DNA from: Bradyrhizobium sp. Y36
GTDB lineage: Bacteria > Pseudomonadota > Alphaproteobacteria > Rhizobiales > Xanthobacteraceae
Direction: 5' to 3'
DNA: 64,000 nucleotides
Assembly: GCF_002531575.1 (NCBI RefSeq)
Contig: NZ_NWTI01000007.1
Location: 1-64,000 of the forward strand
The translations under genes were made by a program, and so were the position numbers. This document shows positions 49,853-59,662 of this stretch, piece by piece (the first letter of the stretch is position 1; every line of letters starts with the position of its first letter). The notes under the pieces were generated by a model. That model searched no databases and was not told where the DNA came from. It saw only the letters and a list, made by a program, of their open reading frames with translations.

Positions 49853-50466
49853 CGCTGACGAGCACGCACGAAAGCAAGGTCGCGGTCCCGCCGTTCGCCT
49901 GGGCCGGCATCGCGCTGTTGCTGCTGGCGCTGCAGGCCGCGATCCTGTTCGCGATGGGGCGGGTGCCGATCTGCACCTGCGGCTATGTCAAGCTGTGGCA
50001 CGGCGTGGTGAACAGCTCGGAGAACTCGCAGCACATCGCCGACTGGTACACCTTCTCGCACATCCTGCACGGCTTCCTGTTCTACGGCCTGACCTGGCTT
50101 CTGTTCGTGCGCATGCCGTTCCTGTCCTTGTCTTGGCCGGCGCGGTTGATCATCGCCATGCTGATCGAAGGCGCCTGGGAGATCGTCGAGAACTCGCCGT
50201 TCATCATCGAGCGCTACCGCGCCGGCACGATCTCGCTGGATTATTTCGGCGACAGCATCGTCAATTCGGTCTCCGACAATCTGGCCATGATGCTCGGGTT
50301 CGTCGTCGCGCGCGTGCTGCCGGTATCAGCGACGATCCTGATCGGCCTCGCCTTCGAGCTCATGCTGGCGCTTCACATTCGCGACAATCTGACGCTCAAC
50401 ATCCTGATGCTGATCCATCCGATCGAAGCCGTGAAGCAGTGGCAGTCGGGTCCGCCCATCATCTGA
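49849..50466 (+). CDS. DUF2585 family membrane protein
   Basis: 205 aa with about five transmembrane segments ([47 protein letters not shown]). [15 protein letters not shown] and [18 protein letters not shown] are the conserved DUF2585 blocks. Function unknown. GTG start at 49849 coupled to the GNAT gene. Lies between hslV and hslU. Confidence 0.78.
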   Translation: MTLTSTHESKVAVPPFAWAGIALLLLALQAAILFAMGRVPICTCGYVKLWHGVVNSSENSQHIADWYTFSHILHGFLFYGLTWLLFVRMPFLSLSWPARLIIAMLIEGAWEIVENSPFIIERYRAGTISLDYFGDSIVNSVSDNLAMMLGFVVARVLPVSATILIGLAFELMLALHIRDNLTLNILMLIHPIEAVKQWQSGPPII

Positions 50467-50515
50467 CCGAAAAAGCGACTTGTCCTTGGCCGCCTCCCGC
50501 CCTAGCTAGACAGAC

Positions 50516-51820
50516 ATGACAGACTTCTCTCCCCGCGAAATCGTTTCCGAACTCGACCGTTTCATCGTCGGCCAGGCCGATGCCAAGCGCGCCGTCTCGA
50601 TCGCGCTGCGCAACCGCTGGCGGCGGCAGCAGCTCACCGGCTCCCTGCGCGAAGAGGTGCTGCCGAAGAACATTTTGATGATCGGCCCGACCGGAGTCGG
50701 CAAAACCGAGATCGCGCGGCGGCTCGCCAAGCTGGCGAATGCGCCGTTCCTGAAGGTGGAGGCCACGAAATTCACCGAGGTCGGCTATGTCGGCCGCGAC
50801 GTCGAGCAGATCGTGCGTGATCTCGTCGAGGTCGCGATCGCCCAGGTGCGCGAGAAGAAGCGCAAGGACGTGCAGGCCCGCGCCCAGCTCGCCGCCGAGG
50901 AGCGCGTGCTCGACGCACTGGTCGGCGCCAATGCCTCGTCCACGACGCGTGAGTCTTTCCGCAAGAAACTGCGCGCCGGCGAATTGAACGACAAGGAAAT
51001 CGAGATCGAGACGCAAGGCGGCGGCAGCGGCATGCCGATGTTCGAGATCCCGGGCATGCCGGGCGCGCAGATGGGCGCGATCTCGATCGGCGACATCTTC
51101 GGCAAGCTGGGCGGCCGCAGCAAGACGCGGCGGCTGACAGTCGAGGGCTCGCACGAGATCCTCATCAACGAGGAATCCGACAAATTGCTGGATACCGATC
51201 AGCTGACGCTGGAGGCGATCAGCGCGGTCGAGAACAACGGTATCGTGTTCCTCGACGAGATCGACAAGATCTGCGCGCGTGACGGCCGCGTCGGCGGCGA
51301 CGTCTCGCGCGAAGGCGTGCAGCGCGATCTGCTGCCGCTGATCGAGGGCACCACGGTCTCGACCAAGCACGGCGCGGTGAAGACCGACCACATCCTGTTC
51401 ATCGCCTCCGGCGCCTTCCACGTCGCAAAGCCGTCAGACCTGTTGCCGGAATTGCAGGGCCGCCTGCCGATCCGCGTCGAATTGCAGGCGCTGACCCGCG
51501 ACGACATGCGCCGCATCCTGACCGAGCCCGAGGCCTCGCTGATCAAGCAGTATGTCGCCTTGATGCAGACCGAGGGCGTGACGCTCGACATCACCGACAG
51601 CGCCATCGACGCGCTCGCCGACGTCGCGGTCGCCGTCAACTCCACCGTCGAGAATATCGGTGCGCGGCGGCTGCAGACGGTGATGGAGCGGGTGCTGGAC
51701 GAGATCTCCTTCACCGCCCCAGACCGCAACGGCGAGACCGTCCAGGTCGATGCCGATTTCGTGCAAAAGCACGTCGGCGATCTCGCCAAGAACACGGATC
51801 TGAGCCGGTTCATTTTGTGA
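50516..51820 (+). CDS. hslU: ATP-dependent protease ATPase subunit HslU
   Basis: 434 aa AAA+ unfoldase. [20 protein letters not shown] opens it; Walker A is [15 protein letters not shown], the pore loop region has [12 protein letters not shown], and Walker B is [11 protein letters not shown]. The I-domain (about 110-210) and arginine finger segment [16 protein letters not shown] are present. Partner of HslV. A weak sigma-32-like CTTG-N18-CCTAGCT (50479-50507) lies just upstream. Confidence 0.97.
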   Translation: MTDFSPREIVSELDRFIVGQADAKRAVSIALRNRWRRQQLTGSLREEVLPKNILMIGPTGVGKTEIARRLAKLANAPFLKVEATKFTEVGYVGRDVEQIVRDLVEVAIAQVREKKRKDVQARAQLAAEERVLDALVGANASSTTRESFRKKLRAGELNDKEIEIETQGGGSGMPMFEIPGMPGAQMGAISIGDIFGKLGGRSKTRRLTVEGSHEILINEESDKLLDTDQLTLEAISAVENNGIVFLDEIDKICARDGRVGGDVSREGVQRDLLPLIEGTTVSTKHGAVKTDHILFIASGAFHVAKPSDLLPELQGRLPIRVELQALTRDDMRRILTEPEASLIKQYVALMQTEGVTLDITDSAIDALADVAVAVNSTVENIGARRLQTVMERVLDEISFTAPDRNGETVQVDADFVQKHVGDLAKNTDLSRFIL

Positions 51821-51847
51821 ATCGGCCGCATTCGGCTATCTATCCGC

Positions 51848-51980
51848 TGTCGTCCCCGCGAACGCGGAGACCCATCATCACCAGCGGTCCTTGTTGAAAC
51901 AGATGGCGGCCCCGATCCCGGCTCAAACAACGTCCCGTGGTTTTGGGTCCCGAATCTGCGCTCGCTTGTCCGGGATGACG
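51848..51980. repeat. Dispersed inverted repeat, family A copy (composite)
   Basis: The left arm gtcgtccccgcgaacgcgga resembles the family A copies at 85, 21438 and 30957, and the right arm (ttttgggtcccgaatctgcg, then gcttgtccgggatgacg) is the composite variant also seen at 21539-21577. Located between hslU and the membrane protein gene. Confidence 0.6.
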
Positions 51981-52012
51981 GCGGTGATAGATGTCGCCAT
52001 TCCAGGTGCGGC

Positions 52013-53137
52013 GTGATCGCTCGGATCCGGCAAAACCCCTGGCGTCTGCTGCTCGCGATCAACGCGGTGGTGGTCGTCGGCGTGTTCGTTCACAAGATCC
52101 AGTTGCCGCCTTACGTCCCCTACATTCACCTTCTGGTCGATTACCATTTCGGCTTCATCAAGCGCGCGCTGATCGGCGCGGTCGTCGCTCTGTTCACGGC
52201 AAAGGTGCCAGTCTGGCTGGTGTTCGCGATTGGCGGCGCGACCTGGCTGGTGACGCTTGGCCTTTATGCAAGACTGTTTCAAAAAACGTTCGGCTTCACC
52301 GTGAAGACGCTGCCGCTGTTCGTGTTCATCGCGGGCTCGCCGTTCTTCCTGAAGAACTTCATGCACACGCTCGGCCATTTCGACATCTATGGCTGCGCGC
52401 TGGCGATCGTCCTGCTGCTGATGCCGGCGGGTTCGCTGCTGTTTGTTGCCACGGCCGCGCTGTTCTCGGTCATTCTCGTGCTGATCCACCATATCCATCT
52501 GCTGATGTATGTGCCGACGATCGTCACCATCGTCGTGGTCAGGCACTATCTCGCCTTTGACTGCAATCGCAGCAACGTCGCCTTCGGCATCGTTGCCCTC
52601 GGCCTTGTCTCCGTGCTGTTCTTCGCCGCGCAATTCTTGGGAACAATGCCGATCCCGGAGGCGGATTTCGTCGCGTATCTAGAGGCGCGGATGGCCGACC
52701 CCGCGCGTACCGACCTCCTGCAGTTCGCCTACATCTGGTACCAGCCGCTGGCAAAGGAGATTTCGGACACCTGGGGCCGCCTGCCGCACAACATCCTCGG
52801 CGTACCTGTATTCGCGTTGCTGATCTGGCTGCACACGCCGCTGTGGCGTTTCTTCGCGAGCCTGATCGGCGCACTCGCAAGCGAGACGCACCGCCGCCTC
52901 GTCATCGCGGCGCTGATCGGCGTCAGCCTCGCCTATCTCGTGATGTTCGCGATGGTGTTCGACTATTCGCGCTGGATCTCGAACTGGGCGGTCTGCATGT
53001 TCCTGGTCCTGCATGTGGTGAAGATGCTGCCGGCCGCGCGGGACGCTGCGTTGATTCCGGCGGAGGATCAGAAGACAAATATCTTCGGCCTGATCCTGAC
53101 CCTGATCCCGCGCGTCGGCATTGTCCGGCCGTTCTAG
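52013..53137 (+). CDS. Multi-pass membrane protein, not recognised
   Basis: 374 aa with about nine hydrophobic segments, including LLLAINAVVVVGVFVH, LLFVATAALFSVILVLIHHI and VIAALIGVSLAYLVMFAMV. His-rich loops (HTLGHFDIYG, HHIHLL) recall some glycosyltransferase- or dolichol-mannosyl-like membrane proteins, but no family can be claimed. GTG start at 52013 lies just after a dispersed repeat; start is uncertain. Its TAG stop shares CTAG with the convergent smr gene. Confidence 0.65.
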   Translation: MIARIRQNPWRLLLAINAVVVVGVFVHKIQLPPYVPYIHLLVDYHFGFIKRALIGAVVALFTAKVPVWLVFAIGGATWLVTLGLYARLFQKTFGFTVKTLPLFVFIAGSPFFLKNFMHTLGHFDIYGCALAIVLLLMPAGSLLFVATAALFSVILVLIHHIHLLMYVPTIVTIVVVRHYLAFDCNRSNVAFGIVALGLVSVLFFAAQFLGTMPIPEADFVAYLEARMADPARTDLLQFAYIWYQPLAKEISDTWGRLPHNILGVPVFALLIWLHTPLWRFFASLIGALASETHRRLVIAALIGVSLAYLVMFAMVFDYSRWISNWAVCMFLVLHVVKMLPAARDAALIPAEDQKTNIFGLILTLIPRVGIVRPF

Positions 53138-53724
53138 ACCCTCGCCCGTCTGATCCGGACATATAGCGCGCCCTCGCCGCCGTGGCCGATATGCGCGGTC
53201 TCGAAGCCGACGACGAAGGCACGGAACTCCGGCAGGCTCAGCCATTCCGGCACCAGACGGCGCAGCACGCCGCTTTCGCCGCCGCTGCGGCCCTTGCCGG
53301 TGATGACGAGCACGAAGGTGAGGCCGTCATGATGGGCGCGATGCAGGAAGCCGGAGAGGGCGCGATGGGCGCGCGTCTGGGTCATGCCGTGCAGATCGAG
53401 CCGCGCCTCGATCTCGCTGCGGCCGCGCGACAATTTTGCGCGCTCCCGCTTGCCGAGCGGCGCCAAGGGCGGGACTGGTGGTTTCGCGACCCGCGGCGCC
53501 GGTGCAGCAGCAACCGGCCTTGCCGGAGGCGACGGCCGGGCGACCTGAGCCAAGTGTGAAGGCGCGGCGGGCGGCGCGGCATGTGCCTTGGTCACGCGAT
53601 GCTTCCTGAGCGGCTTGACCTGTTTGGCGACCATATCCCACAGCGCGCGCTCCTCCTCGCTCAGCGCGCGGCGGCGCGGCGAGGGGCGAGGCTCCAGCAC
53701 GGGCGGACGGGACGATCGCTTCAT
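53134..53724 (-). CDS. Smr domain protein
   Basis: 196 aa. A long Pro/Ala-rich linker (about 35-95) precedes the C-terminal Smr nuclease-like domain with LDLHGMTQTRAHRAL and VITGKGRSGGESGVL. Stand-alone Smr proteins act in RNA or DNA nicking. The ATG overlaps the mltA stop as ATGA; the stop shares CTAG with the convergent membrane-protein gene. Confidence 0.85.
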   Translation of the reverse strand: MKRSSRPPVLEPRPSPRRRALSEEERALWDMVAKQVKPLRKHRVTKAHAAPPAAPSHLAQVARPSPPARPVAAAPAPRVAKPPVPPLAPLGKRERAKLSRGRSEIEARLDLHGMTQTRAHRALSGFLHRAHHDGLTFVLVITGKGRSGGESGVLRRLVPEWLSLPEFRAFVVGFETAHIGHGGEGALYVRIRRARV

Positions 53725-55250
53725 TGCTGCCGATGGGGACGATTCTTCACCGGTCGACGCGGCTCAGGGGCAGGGTCGATCGCGGGGCGCGGCACCGGTA
53801 GCGGAACGGGGCCGGCGGTGGCAACCGTTTCGTTCCTGTCTTGCGCCGCGGCGGCAGCAGGTGCGTCGGCCTTTGCCGGGGGGGTCTGCGGAAACAGCTT
53901 TGCGATCTTCTCGGACGGCCGCGGGTCCGGAACCGGCAGCCGCGCAGCGCGCGCGCTGGGATCGAGGCCCTTCGGCACCAGCATCACGAAATGCATGGGA
54001 TGGCGCAGCCGCCCGGAGATGCGGCCGGCCTCATGGCCCGCACCGAAAAACAGATCGGCGCGCGCGGGGCCGATGATGGCCGAGCCGGTGTCCTGCGCGA
54101 TCATCAACCGGTGGAACGGCGTCTTCGCGCGCTCGGACTCGATGGGCAGCTCGCCCTCGATGAAGAACGGCGTGCCGTAGACATGCAGGGACTTGTCGAC
54201 CGCGATCGAACGTCCCGCCGTCAGCGGAATGCCCTGCGCGCCCACCGCCTCGTCCTTGTCGGAAAGGTTGACCTCGCGAAAGAAGATGTAGGCGCGGTTC
54301 GCGCGGCGCAGCTCCTTGGCGCCGTCAGGGTTCTGCGCCATCCATTCCCGGATCTTCTGCATCGACATCTCTTCCTTCGGAATGATGCCGCGCTCGATCA
54401 GGATGCGCCCGACGGCGGTGTAGGGATAGCCGTTATAGGCATCGTAGTTGAGCCGGACCGACGTGCCGTCGTCGAACTTGATCCGCGCCGAACCCTGGAT
54501 CTGCGCGAACAACAGATCGGTCGGATCCTTCAGCCAGGCGATCTCCAGCCCGCGGCCGGCGATCTTGCCGTCCTCGATCTCGCCACGGTCGTAATAGGGC
54601 ACCAGCTTGCGGCGGCCGATCTTGCGATAGACCGGCCCCTTGTTGGGCAGGCTCACCGAATCCTGCTTGTAGCCGCGCACGAACAAATTCGAGGGTCGGC
54701 GGTAGACCGGAACATTGTAGACGTCGGTCGGCGTGCGCGATCCCTCCAGCACCGGCTCGTAGTAGCCGGTGATGAAACCGTCGGGCTCGCCGAGACGCGA
54801 GATGCGCAGCGGCGCGAAATTTTCCTCGAAGAAGGTTTTGGCTTTGGCGTCGTCGATCAGCTCGAGCGATCTTGCCGCCCGGCAAGGTTCGTTCAGCGAA
54901 CCTGCCAGCGCCTTGGGTTCGGCCGCGCCGGTCTGCGCGTTGATCGTCTTGCAGCTGGCGCGAAACGTCTTGAACGCCGCGAGATGATCGTCATCGCCCC
55001 AGCCTTTCACGTCCGCCCAGGCCAGCGGCAGATATTGCGCGCCTGAGATTTCGAAGGGCAGTGGCAGCTGCGGATAGGGCAAGGCCCGCGGCGGAGCAGC
55101 AGGCAGCGCCGGAGCATGATGGTGATGGCTGCGATAGTGGCGCCGCGCCGCCTCGGCGCCGAGCGAAAACGATGACAGCACGACGACGCCTGCGCAAAGC
55201 GCCGTCGCGCTGTTCTTCAGAAAAACCTTAATTCGCGCTTCCGGTGCCAA
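53721..55250 (-). CDS. mltA: Membrane-bound lytic transglycosylase A
   Basis: About 509 aa. An N-terminal signal sequence (KNSATALCAGVVVLSSFSLG) is followed by MltA and 3D domains: FITGYYEPVLEGSRTPT, YRRPSNLFVRGYKQ, and catalytic-Asp block LMIAQDTGSAIIGPARADLFFG. A Pro/Ala tail ends it. It trims peptidoglycan. The best start is a TTG at 55250 after ggaag, overlapping the Tim44-like gene by 23 nt; a GTG at 55331 is less likely. Confidence 0.87.
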   Translation of the reverse strand: MAPEARIKVFLKNSATALCAGVVVLSSFSLGAEAARRHYRSHHHHAPALPAAPPRALPYPQLPLPFEISGAQYLPLAWADVKGWGDDDHLAAFKTFRASCKTINAQTGAAEPKALAGSLNEPCRAARSLELIDDAKAKTFFEENFAPLRISRLGEPDGFITGYYEPVLEGSRTPTDVYNVPVYRRPSNLFVRGYKQDSVSLPNKGPVYRKIGRRKLVPYYDRGEIEDGKIAGRGLEIAWLKDPTDLLFAQIQGSARIKFDDGTSVRLNYDAYNGYPYTAVGRILIERGIIPKEEMSMQKIREWMAQNPDGAKELRRANRAYIFFREVNLSDKDEAVGAQGIPLTAGRSIAVDKSLHVYGTPFFIEGELPIESERAKTPFHRLMIAQDTGSAIIGPARADLFFGAGHEAGRISGRLRHPMHFVMLVPKGLDPSARAARLPVPDPRPSEKIAKLFPQTPPAKADAPAAAAAQDRNETVATAGPVPLPVPRPAIDPAPEPRRPVKNRPHRQQ

Positions 55251-55935
55251 CCAGCTTCCAGTTCGGATCGCGAGAGGTGATGTCGCGGGCGAAAGTCCAG
55301 ATGTCGGTGATGTCGGCGACCGTGTCGGCACTGCCGTCGACGATGTTGCCGGCCTTGTCGCGGGTGGCCGAGATCATCTGCGAGACGAAGCGGATCGTGA
55401 GCTGGGCGGTACGGTCGCGCAGCTCGGCACCGACGAGCTCGGCCTTGTCGATCGAGACGAAGCGGGTCTCGGTCTTCTGTTCGTTCTTCTCGCGCTCCTT
55501 GATCGCGGCGTCGAAGCTATCATAGACGTCTGACGACAGCAGGTCGCGCAGCGCGCGGCGGTCGCCATTGGCAAAAGCCAGCACGATCATCTCGTAGGCA
55601 CCGCGGGCGCCCGAGATGAAATGGCGCGGATCGAACGTGGAATCCTTGTCGACGATGGCATCCAGGCCCTGCGCCAGCGCGGTGCCGGGTTCGGTGAGGC
55701 CTTTCCAGCGGTCGGAGGGCGGGGTCGGCTCGGCGGTCGGCGCCAACGGGGCCTGGTCGATCACCTTGCCCGGCATGGTCACGACGTTGTTGTCCTGGGC
55801 ACCCCCCAGCGCATTGCGGGCCGCAGTCCGGTCGAACGGCGGCCGTTCGTTGCCGGTCCGCTGACCGAGCACGCTGCGCAGCCGCAGAAAGATGAAGACC
55901 GCCAGCGCCAGGAAGATGATGGTGTAGATGTCCAC
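55228..55935 (-). CDS. Tim44-like domain protein
   Basis: About 235 aa. A hydrophobic N-terminus (DIYTIIFLALAVFIFLRLRS) anchors a C-terminal Tim44/Tim45-like domain with FDPRHFISGARGAYEMIVLA and FVSQMISATRDKAGNIVDG. Alphaproteobacterial relatives of the mitochondrial import factor; role unsettled. GTG at 55935 chosen because it immediately precedes the hydrophobic segment; the frame extends to 56025. Divergent from secB. Confidence 0.82.
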   Translation of the reverse strand: MDIYTIIFLALAVFIFLRLRSVLGQRTGNERPPFDRTAARNALGGAQDNNVVTMPGKVIDQAPLAPTAEPTPPSDRWKGLTEPGTALAQGLDAIVDKDSTFDPRHFISGARGAYEMIVLAFANGDRRALRDLLSSDVYDSFDAAIKEREKNEQKTETRFVSIDKAELVGAELRDRTAQLTIRFVSQMISATRDKAGNIVDGSADTVADITDIWTFARDITSRDPNWKLVGTGSAN

Positions 55936-56351
55936 GTCGTATTCGCTTTCTGGTCTTCTCAAGAAGTGGCCGACTAGAAGGGGCTCGTTGCCGGGAAAAT
56001 CAATCCGGCCAGTAGACCGTTCCATACTGGAACGGCAAGTCTACATCACCATTTTAGGTCCGCGTCAGGTCCGTGGGATGTAGGCACGAAATCTTGCCCG
56101 GCCAATGGCGCCTTTTGGCACAGCACCGAGTGTAGCGCGTTTTATCGTTAAGGGGAAATCCGATCCTGCCCGGAAATCGCGCATCTTCAATCGTTTAAGG
56201 CGCTATTTGGCGGAAAAGGCAGGATGAGCGTCATAGTTGTGAGCGTGGGCCCGATCCTCCCTCCGGGACCGTTCGTCCTTGTGGAACGAGGCGGGCCTAT
56301 GTTAGCCAACCGCCGCGAAATTCAGCCCAAATCGGGTAAGGAGAGACTCTC
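55936..56351. other. Non-coding gap between the Tim44-like gene and secB
   Basis: 416 bp. No fxsA-type gene is present here. The only possible coding stretch is a 43-codon ORF at 56224-56355 whose stop overlaps the secB ATG; it is not supported by any recognisable feature. A small hairpin (gatcctccctccgggaccg, near 56254) lies in the right half. The secB ribosome-binding site is aaggagag at 56338-56345. Confidence 0.5.
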
Positions 56352-56840
56352 ATGACCAACGGTAACGGCACCCCTCCCGAGGCGGCCCAGGCGCCCCAGC
56401 TCAACGTGTTGGCGCAATATACCAAGGACCTGTCGTTCGAAAATCCGAACGCGCCCAGCTCGCTCCAGCAGCAGAGCCAGCCGCCCCAGATCAACATCCA
56501 GATCAATGTCAGCGCCAACAACCTCAGCGAACAGGAGTTCGAGGTGACGCTGTCGGTCGAGGGCAAGGCCGAGACCGCGGGCAAGATCATGTTCTCGTTC
56601 GAGCTGGCCTATGCCGGCGTGTTCCGCATCGCCAACGTGCCGAAGGAGAATCTGCACCCGCTGGTCATGATCGAGTGCCCGCGCCTCTTGTTCCCGTTCG
56701 CGCGTGAGATCATCGCCACCGCGGTGCGCGATGGCGGGTTCCCGCCCCTGATGCTGGATCCGGTCGACTTCGTCGGTCTCTATCGCCAGAACATGGAGCG
56801 GCAAATGGCCGCTCAGGGCGGTCAAGCCGGTCAGGCCTAA
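56352..56840 (+). CDS. secB: Protein-export chaperone SecB
   Basis: 162 aa tetrameric chaperone that delivers preproteins to Sec[20 protein letters not shown] opens the fold; [17 protein letters not shown] and [27 protein letters not shown] are diagnostic. Stop overlaps the convergent dnaQ stop (CTAA). Normal length. Confidence 0.96.
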   Translation: MTNGNGTPPEAAQAPQLNVLAQYTKDLSFENPNAPSSLQQQSQPPQINIQINVSANNLSEQEFEVTLSVEGKAETAGKIMFSFELAYAGVFRIANVPKENLHPLVMIECPRLLFPFAREIIATAVRDGGFPPLMLDPVDFVGLYRQNMERQMAAQGGQAGQA

Positions 56841-57553
56841 CCAGCCGGTGGGGCGACTGGGGCGGCGAGATACTCGTTCCAGATCGCCTTTTCACCCATC
56901 GTTGCGATGAAGGCCCGGTGGGCCTCTCGCTCGGCATCTGAGACCCGCGGCGCGAGCGGCACCAAGCGCTGCCGCCGCGGTGCATCGCCGGCCGCATTGA
57001 CGCGGATCTCCTGAGCTTCCGAAGCCAGGAGCAGTTGCGACTGCCGCGCCCCCACCAGATCGACATAGACCTCGGCCAGCAGCTCGGCGTCGAGCAGCGC
57101 GCCGTGCTTGGTGCGGTGTGAATTGTCGATCGAATAACGCGAGCAGAGATCATCGAGCCGGTTCGACACGCCGGGATGCTTGCGGCGCGCCAGCAGCAAC
57201 GTATCGACCAGCCGCTCGCGCGGGACCGGCGGGCGCTTGATCCGGTCGAGCTCGGCATTGATGAAGCCGATATCGAACGAGGCGTTGTGGATCACCAGCG
57301 GCGCATCGCCGATGAACTCCAGAAACCCATCGGCGACTTCGTGAAACAGAGGCTTGGTCGAGAGGAACTCGGCCGAGAGCCCGTGCACCGCAAAGGCTTC
57401 CGCCGGCATGTCCCGTTCGGGGTTGATGTAGACGTGATACGTCTGTCCCGTCGGCATGCGGTTGAAGATCTCCACGCAGCCGATTTCGACCAGCCGATCG
57501 CCGCGGAGCGGATCGAGGCCGGTGGTTTCGGTATCGAGAACGATTTCGCGCAT
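56837..57553 (-). CDS. dnaQ: DNA polymerase III epsilon subunit
   Basis: 238 aa proofreading exonuclease. [20 protein letters not shown] holds ExoI Asp-Glu; [15 protein letters not shown] is Exo[19 protein letters not shown] is ExoIII with the DEDDh His. Last gene of ppsR-maf-coaE-dnaQ. Convergent with secB. Confidence 0.95.
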   Translation of the reverse strand: MREIVLDTETTGLDPLRGDRLVEIGCVEIFNRMPTGQTYHVYINPERDMPAEAFAVHGLSAEFLSTKPLFHEVADGFLEFIGDAPLVIHNASFDIGFINAELDRIKRPPVPRERLVDTLLLARRKHPGVSNRLDDLCSRYSIDNSHRTKHGALLDAELLAEVYVDLVGARQSQLLLASEAQEIRVNAAGDAPRRQRLVPLAPRVSDAEREAHRAFIATMGEKAIWNEYLAAPVAPPAG

Positions 57554-57583
57554 GATTTGGGGACGCCGTATGAGGGCGGCGAA

Positions 57584-58183
57584 TCAGGCTCGCCGCTGCG
57601 GCATCTTAACGACCTCGGCCAGGATGTGCGCGATTTGGGCCCGTACCGGCTCAAGTCCGTGTGACGTATCCACCACGAAATCGGCGCGCTTGCGCTTTTC
57701 CGCGTCGGGCATCTGCTTGGCGATGATGGCGTCGAGCTTGGCTTCATCCATCGTGCCGCGCGCCAGCACCCGTTCGCGCTGCAGTTCCGGCGAGGTCGAG
57801 ACCACGACCACGGCATCCATTCGCGTCTCGCCGCCGGTCTCGAACAGCAAAGGAATGTCCAGAACCACGACGGGTGCACCGGCAGCCTCCGCATCCGCGA
57901 AGAATTTTCGCCTGGACTCGCCGAGCATCGGATGGACGATCTGCTCGAGCTGCTTGATGGCGGCGGGGTCGTGCACAACGCGCGCCGACAGTTTGGGACG
58001 ATCGACCTTGCCTTTCACGGTGGTGCCGGGGAAGGCGGCCTCGATCGCCGGCGCCGCTTCGCCCTCGTAGAGCTGGTGCACGGCGGCATCGGCGTCGTAG
58101 ACGGGGACGCCCGCCTCCGCGAACAGTTTCGCGGTGGTGGATTTTCCCATCCCGATCGAGCCGGTCAGTCCCAATACCCGCAT
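57584..58183 (-). CDS. coaE: Dephospho-CoA kinase
   Basis: 199 aa, last step of coenzyme A synthesis. P-loop [18 protein letters not shown], then [14 protein letters not shown] and [18 protein letters not shown]. The ATG at 58183 puts the P-loop at the usual place; 58204 is also possible. 21 bp after maf; aroE, which often lies between the two in Rhizobiales, is not here. Confidence 0.94.
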   Translation of the reverse strand: MRVLGLTGSIGMGKSTTAKLFAEAGVPVYDADAAVHQLYEGEAAPAIEAAFPGTTVKGKVDRPKLSARVVHDPAAIKQLEQIVHPMLGESRRKFFADAEAAGAPVVVLDIPLLFETGGETRMDAVVVVSTSPELQRERVLARGTMDEAKLDAIIAKQMPDAEKRKRADFVVDTSHGLEPVRAQIAHILAEVVKMPQRRA

Positions 58184-58204
58184 CAGCGCCCAGCCATCTC
58201 TCAT

Positions 58205-58813
58205 CTACAGCGCAACTAGCCGTTCGCGCCGCAGGAACGCAAGCAGCGGCAGCAGCGGCAGGCCGAGGATGGTGAAATGATCGCCCTCGATGCGCTCGAA
58301 CAGGTGGATGCCGAGGCCTTCGAGCTGATAGGCGCCGACGCTGGTGGTGACGGCATCGCCGGCGGCATCGAGATAGGCCGACAGCTCCGCCTCGGTCATC
58401 TCCCGCATCGTCATGCGAGCCACCGAAACATCCTCGAAGACGATCCTGCCGTCATGCGCCACGGCGACCGCGGAATTCAGCTCGTGGCTGCTGCCGGCGA
58501 GGTCACGCAATTGCGCCATTGCCTGGTCGCGGCCGGCAGGCTTGTTGAAGAGACGGCTGCCAAGAGCCAGCGTCTGGTCGGCCCCGATCACGTGGCTGCC
58601 CGGGTAATGCGCGGAGACGGCTTTGGCCTTTTCGCGCGCAAGCAACAGGCCGATCTCGCGCGGGCTCGATAGATTCGAGGTCGCCTGAATGCCGCGCTCG
58701 TCGATGTCAGCGGTCACAGCCTTGAATTCCAGCCCCGCATTGGCCAGCAGCATTTTTCGTGCGCTGCTCTGCGAGGCCAGGATCAACGGAGATTTGCCGA
58801 GCCACAGACCCAT
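58205..58813 (-). CDS. maf: Maf-like nucleoside triphosphate pyrophosphatase
   Basis: 202 aa. LILASQSSARKMLLANAGLEF is the signature N-terminus, followed by VIGADQTLAL with catalytic Asp, and YLDAAGDAVTTSVGAYQLEG. Hydrolyses non-canonical or methylated nucleotides. Between ppsR and coaE. Confidence 0.9.
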   Translation of the reverse strand: MGLWLGKSPLILASQSSARKMLLANAGLEFKAVTADIDERGIQATSNLSSPREIGLLLAREKAKAVSAHYPGSHVIGADQTLALGSRLFNKPAGRDQAMAQLRDLAGSSHELNSAVAVAHDGRIVFEDVSVARMTMREMTEAELSAYLDAAGDAVTTSVGAYQLEGLGIHLFERIEGDHFTILGLPLLPLLAFLRRERLVAL

Positions 58814-58822
58814 CGCGAAAAA

Positions 58823-59662
58823 CTATTCCGTGGGCCGGTTACGCTGGCGATCGCTGTAGAGCTTCATGATCGCCGCGGCGGTTTCCTCGATCGAGCGCCG
58901 CGTCACATCGAGCAGCGGCCAATCGTGCTTGGCACTCAGCTTGCGCGCGAACGCGACCTCCTCGGTCACCGACTGCTTGTCGGTGTAGGTGTCGCTGCCG
59001 GATTCGGCGCCCATGGAGAGCAGGCGATTCTGGCGGATCTGGATCAGGCGCTCCGGCGTCGCGTGCAGGCTGACGACCAATGGCCGCGTCAGCGTCTCCA
59101 ATTGCGAGGGCACCGGAATGCCCGGAACCAGCGGCACGTTGGCGGTGCGGATGCCGCGATTGGCGAGATAGATCGACGTCGGCGTCTTGGAGGTGCGGGA
59201 CACGCCGACCAGCACCACGTCGGCATCGTCGAGGCCTTCGACATGCTGACCGTCGTCGTGGATCATCGTGTAGTTCAATGCGTCGATGCGCTTGAAATAT
59301 TCCGCGTTGAGGACGTGCTGAGCGCCGACGCGCCCTGTGGTCGCGGCGCCGAGATAGGCTTCGAACAGCTGCATCACCGGACCGATGATCGACAGGCTCG
59401 GAACGTTGATCCCTTTGCACTTGTCCTCGAGCCTGGAGACCAGATCCTTCTCCAGCAGCGTGAACAGCACGATCCCCGGCGCTTCCTCGATCTCGTCGAG
59501 CACGCGATCAAGCTGCTTCTGGCTGCGCACCAGCGGGTAGACGTGCTCGACGGGGGTCACGTTCGCGTATTGCGCGGCAACCGCGCGCGCCACGGTGATC
59601 AGCGTCTCGCCGGTGGAGTCGGAGACGAGGTGCAGATGGAAATAATTGTTCGAGGTGGGCAC
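58823..59662 (-). CDS. PEP synthase/pyruvate phosphate dikinase regulatory protein (DUF299)
   Basis: 279 aa bifunctional kinase/phosphorylase family. [14 protein letters not shown] opens it and [21 protein letters not shown] is the P-loop-like motif. It switches pyruvate phosphate dikinase or PEP synthase by phosphorylation at Thr. GTG start at 59662 on the edge of the candidate origin. In Caulobacter the gene flanking oriC (RP001) is of this family. Confidence 0.9.
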   Translation of the reverse strand: MPTSNNYFHLHLVSDSTGETLITVARAVAAQYANVTPVEHVYPLVRSQKQLDRVLDEIEEAPGIVLFTLLEKDLVSRLEDKCKGINVPSLSIIGPVMQLFEAYLGAATTGRVGAQHVLNAEYFKRIDALNYTMIHDDGQHVEGLDDADVVLVGVSRTSKTPTSIYLANRGIRTANVPLVPGIPVPSQLETLTRPLVVSLHATPERLIQIRQNRLLSMGAESGSDTYTDKQSVTEEVAFARKLSAKHDWPLLDVTRRSIEETAAAIMKLYSDRQRNRPTE

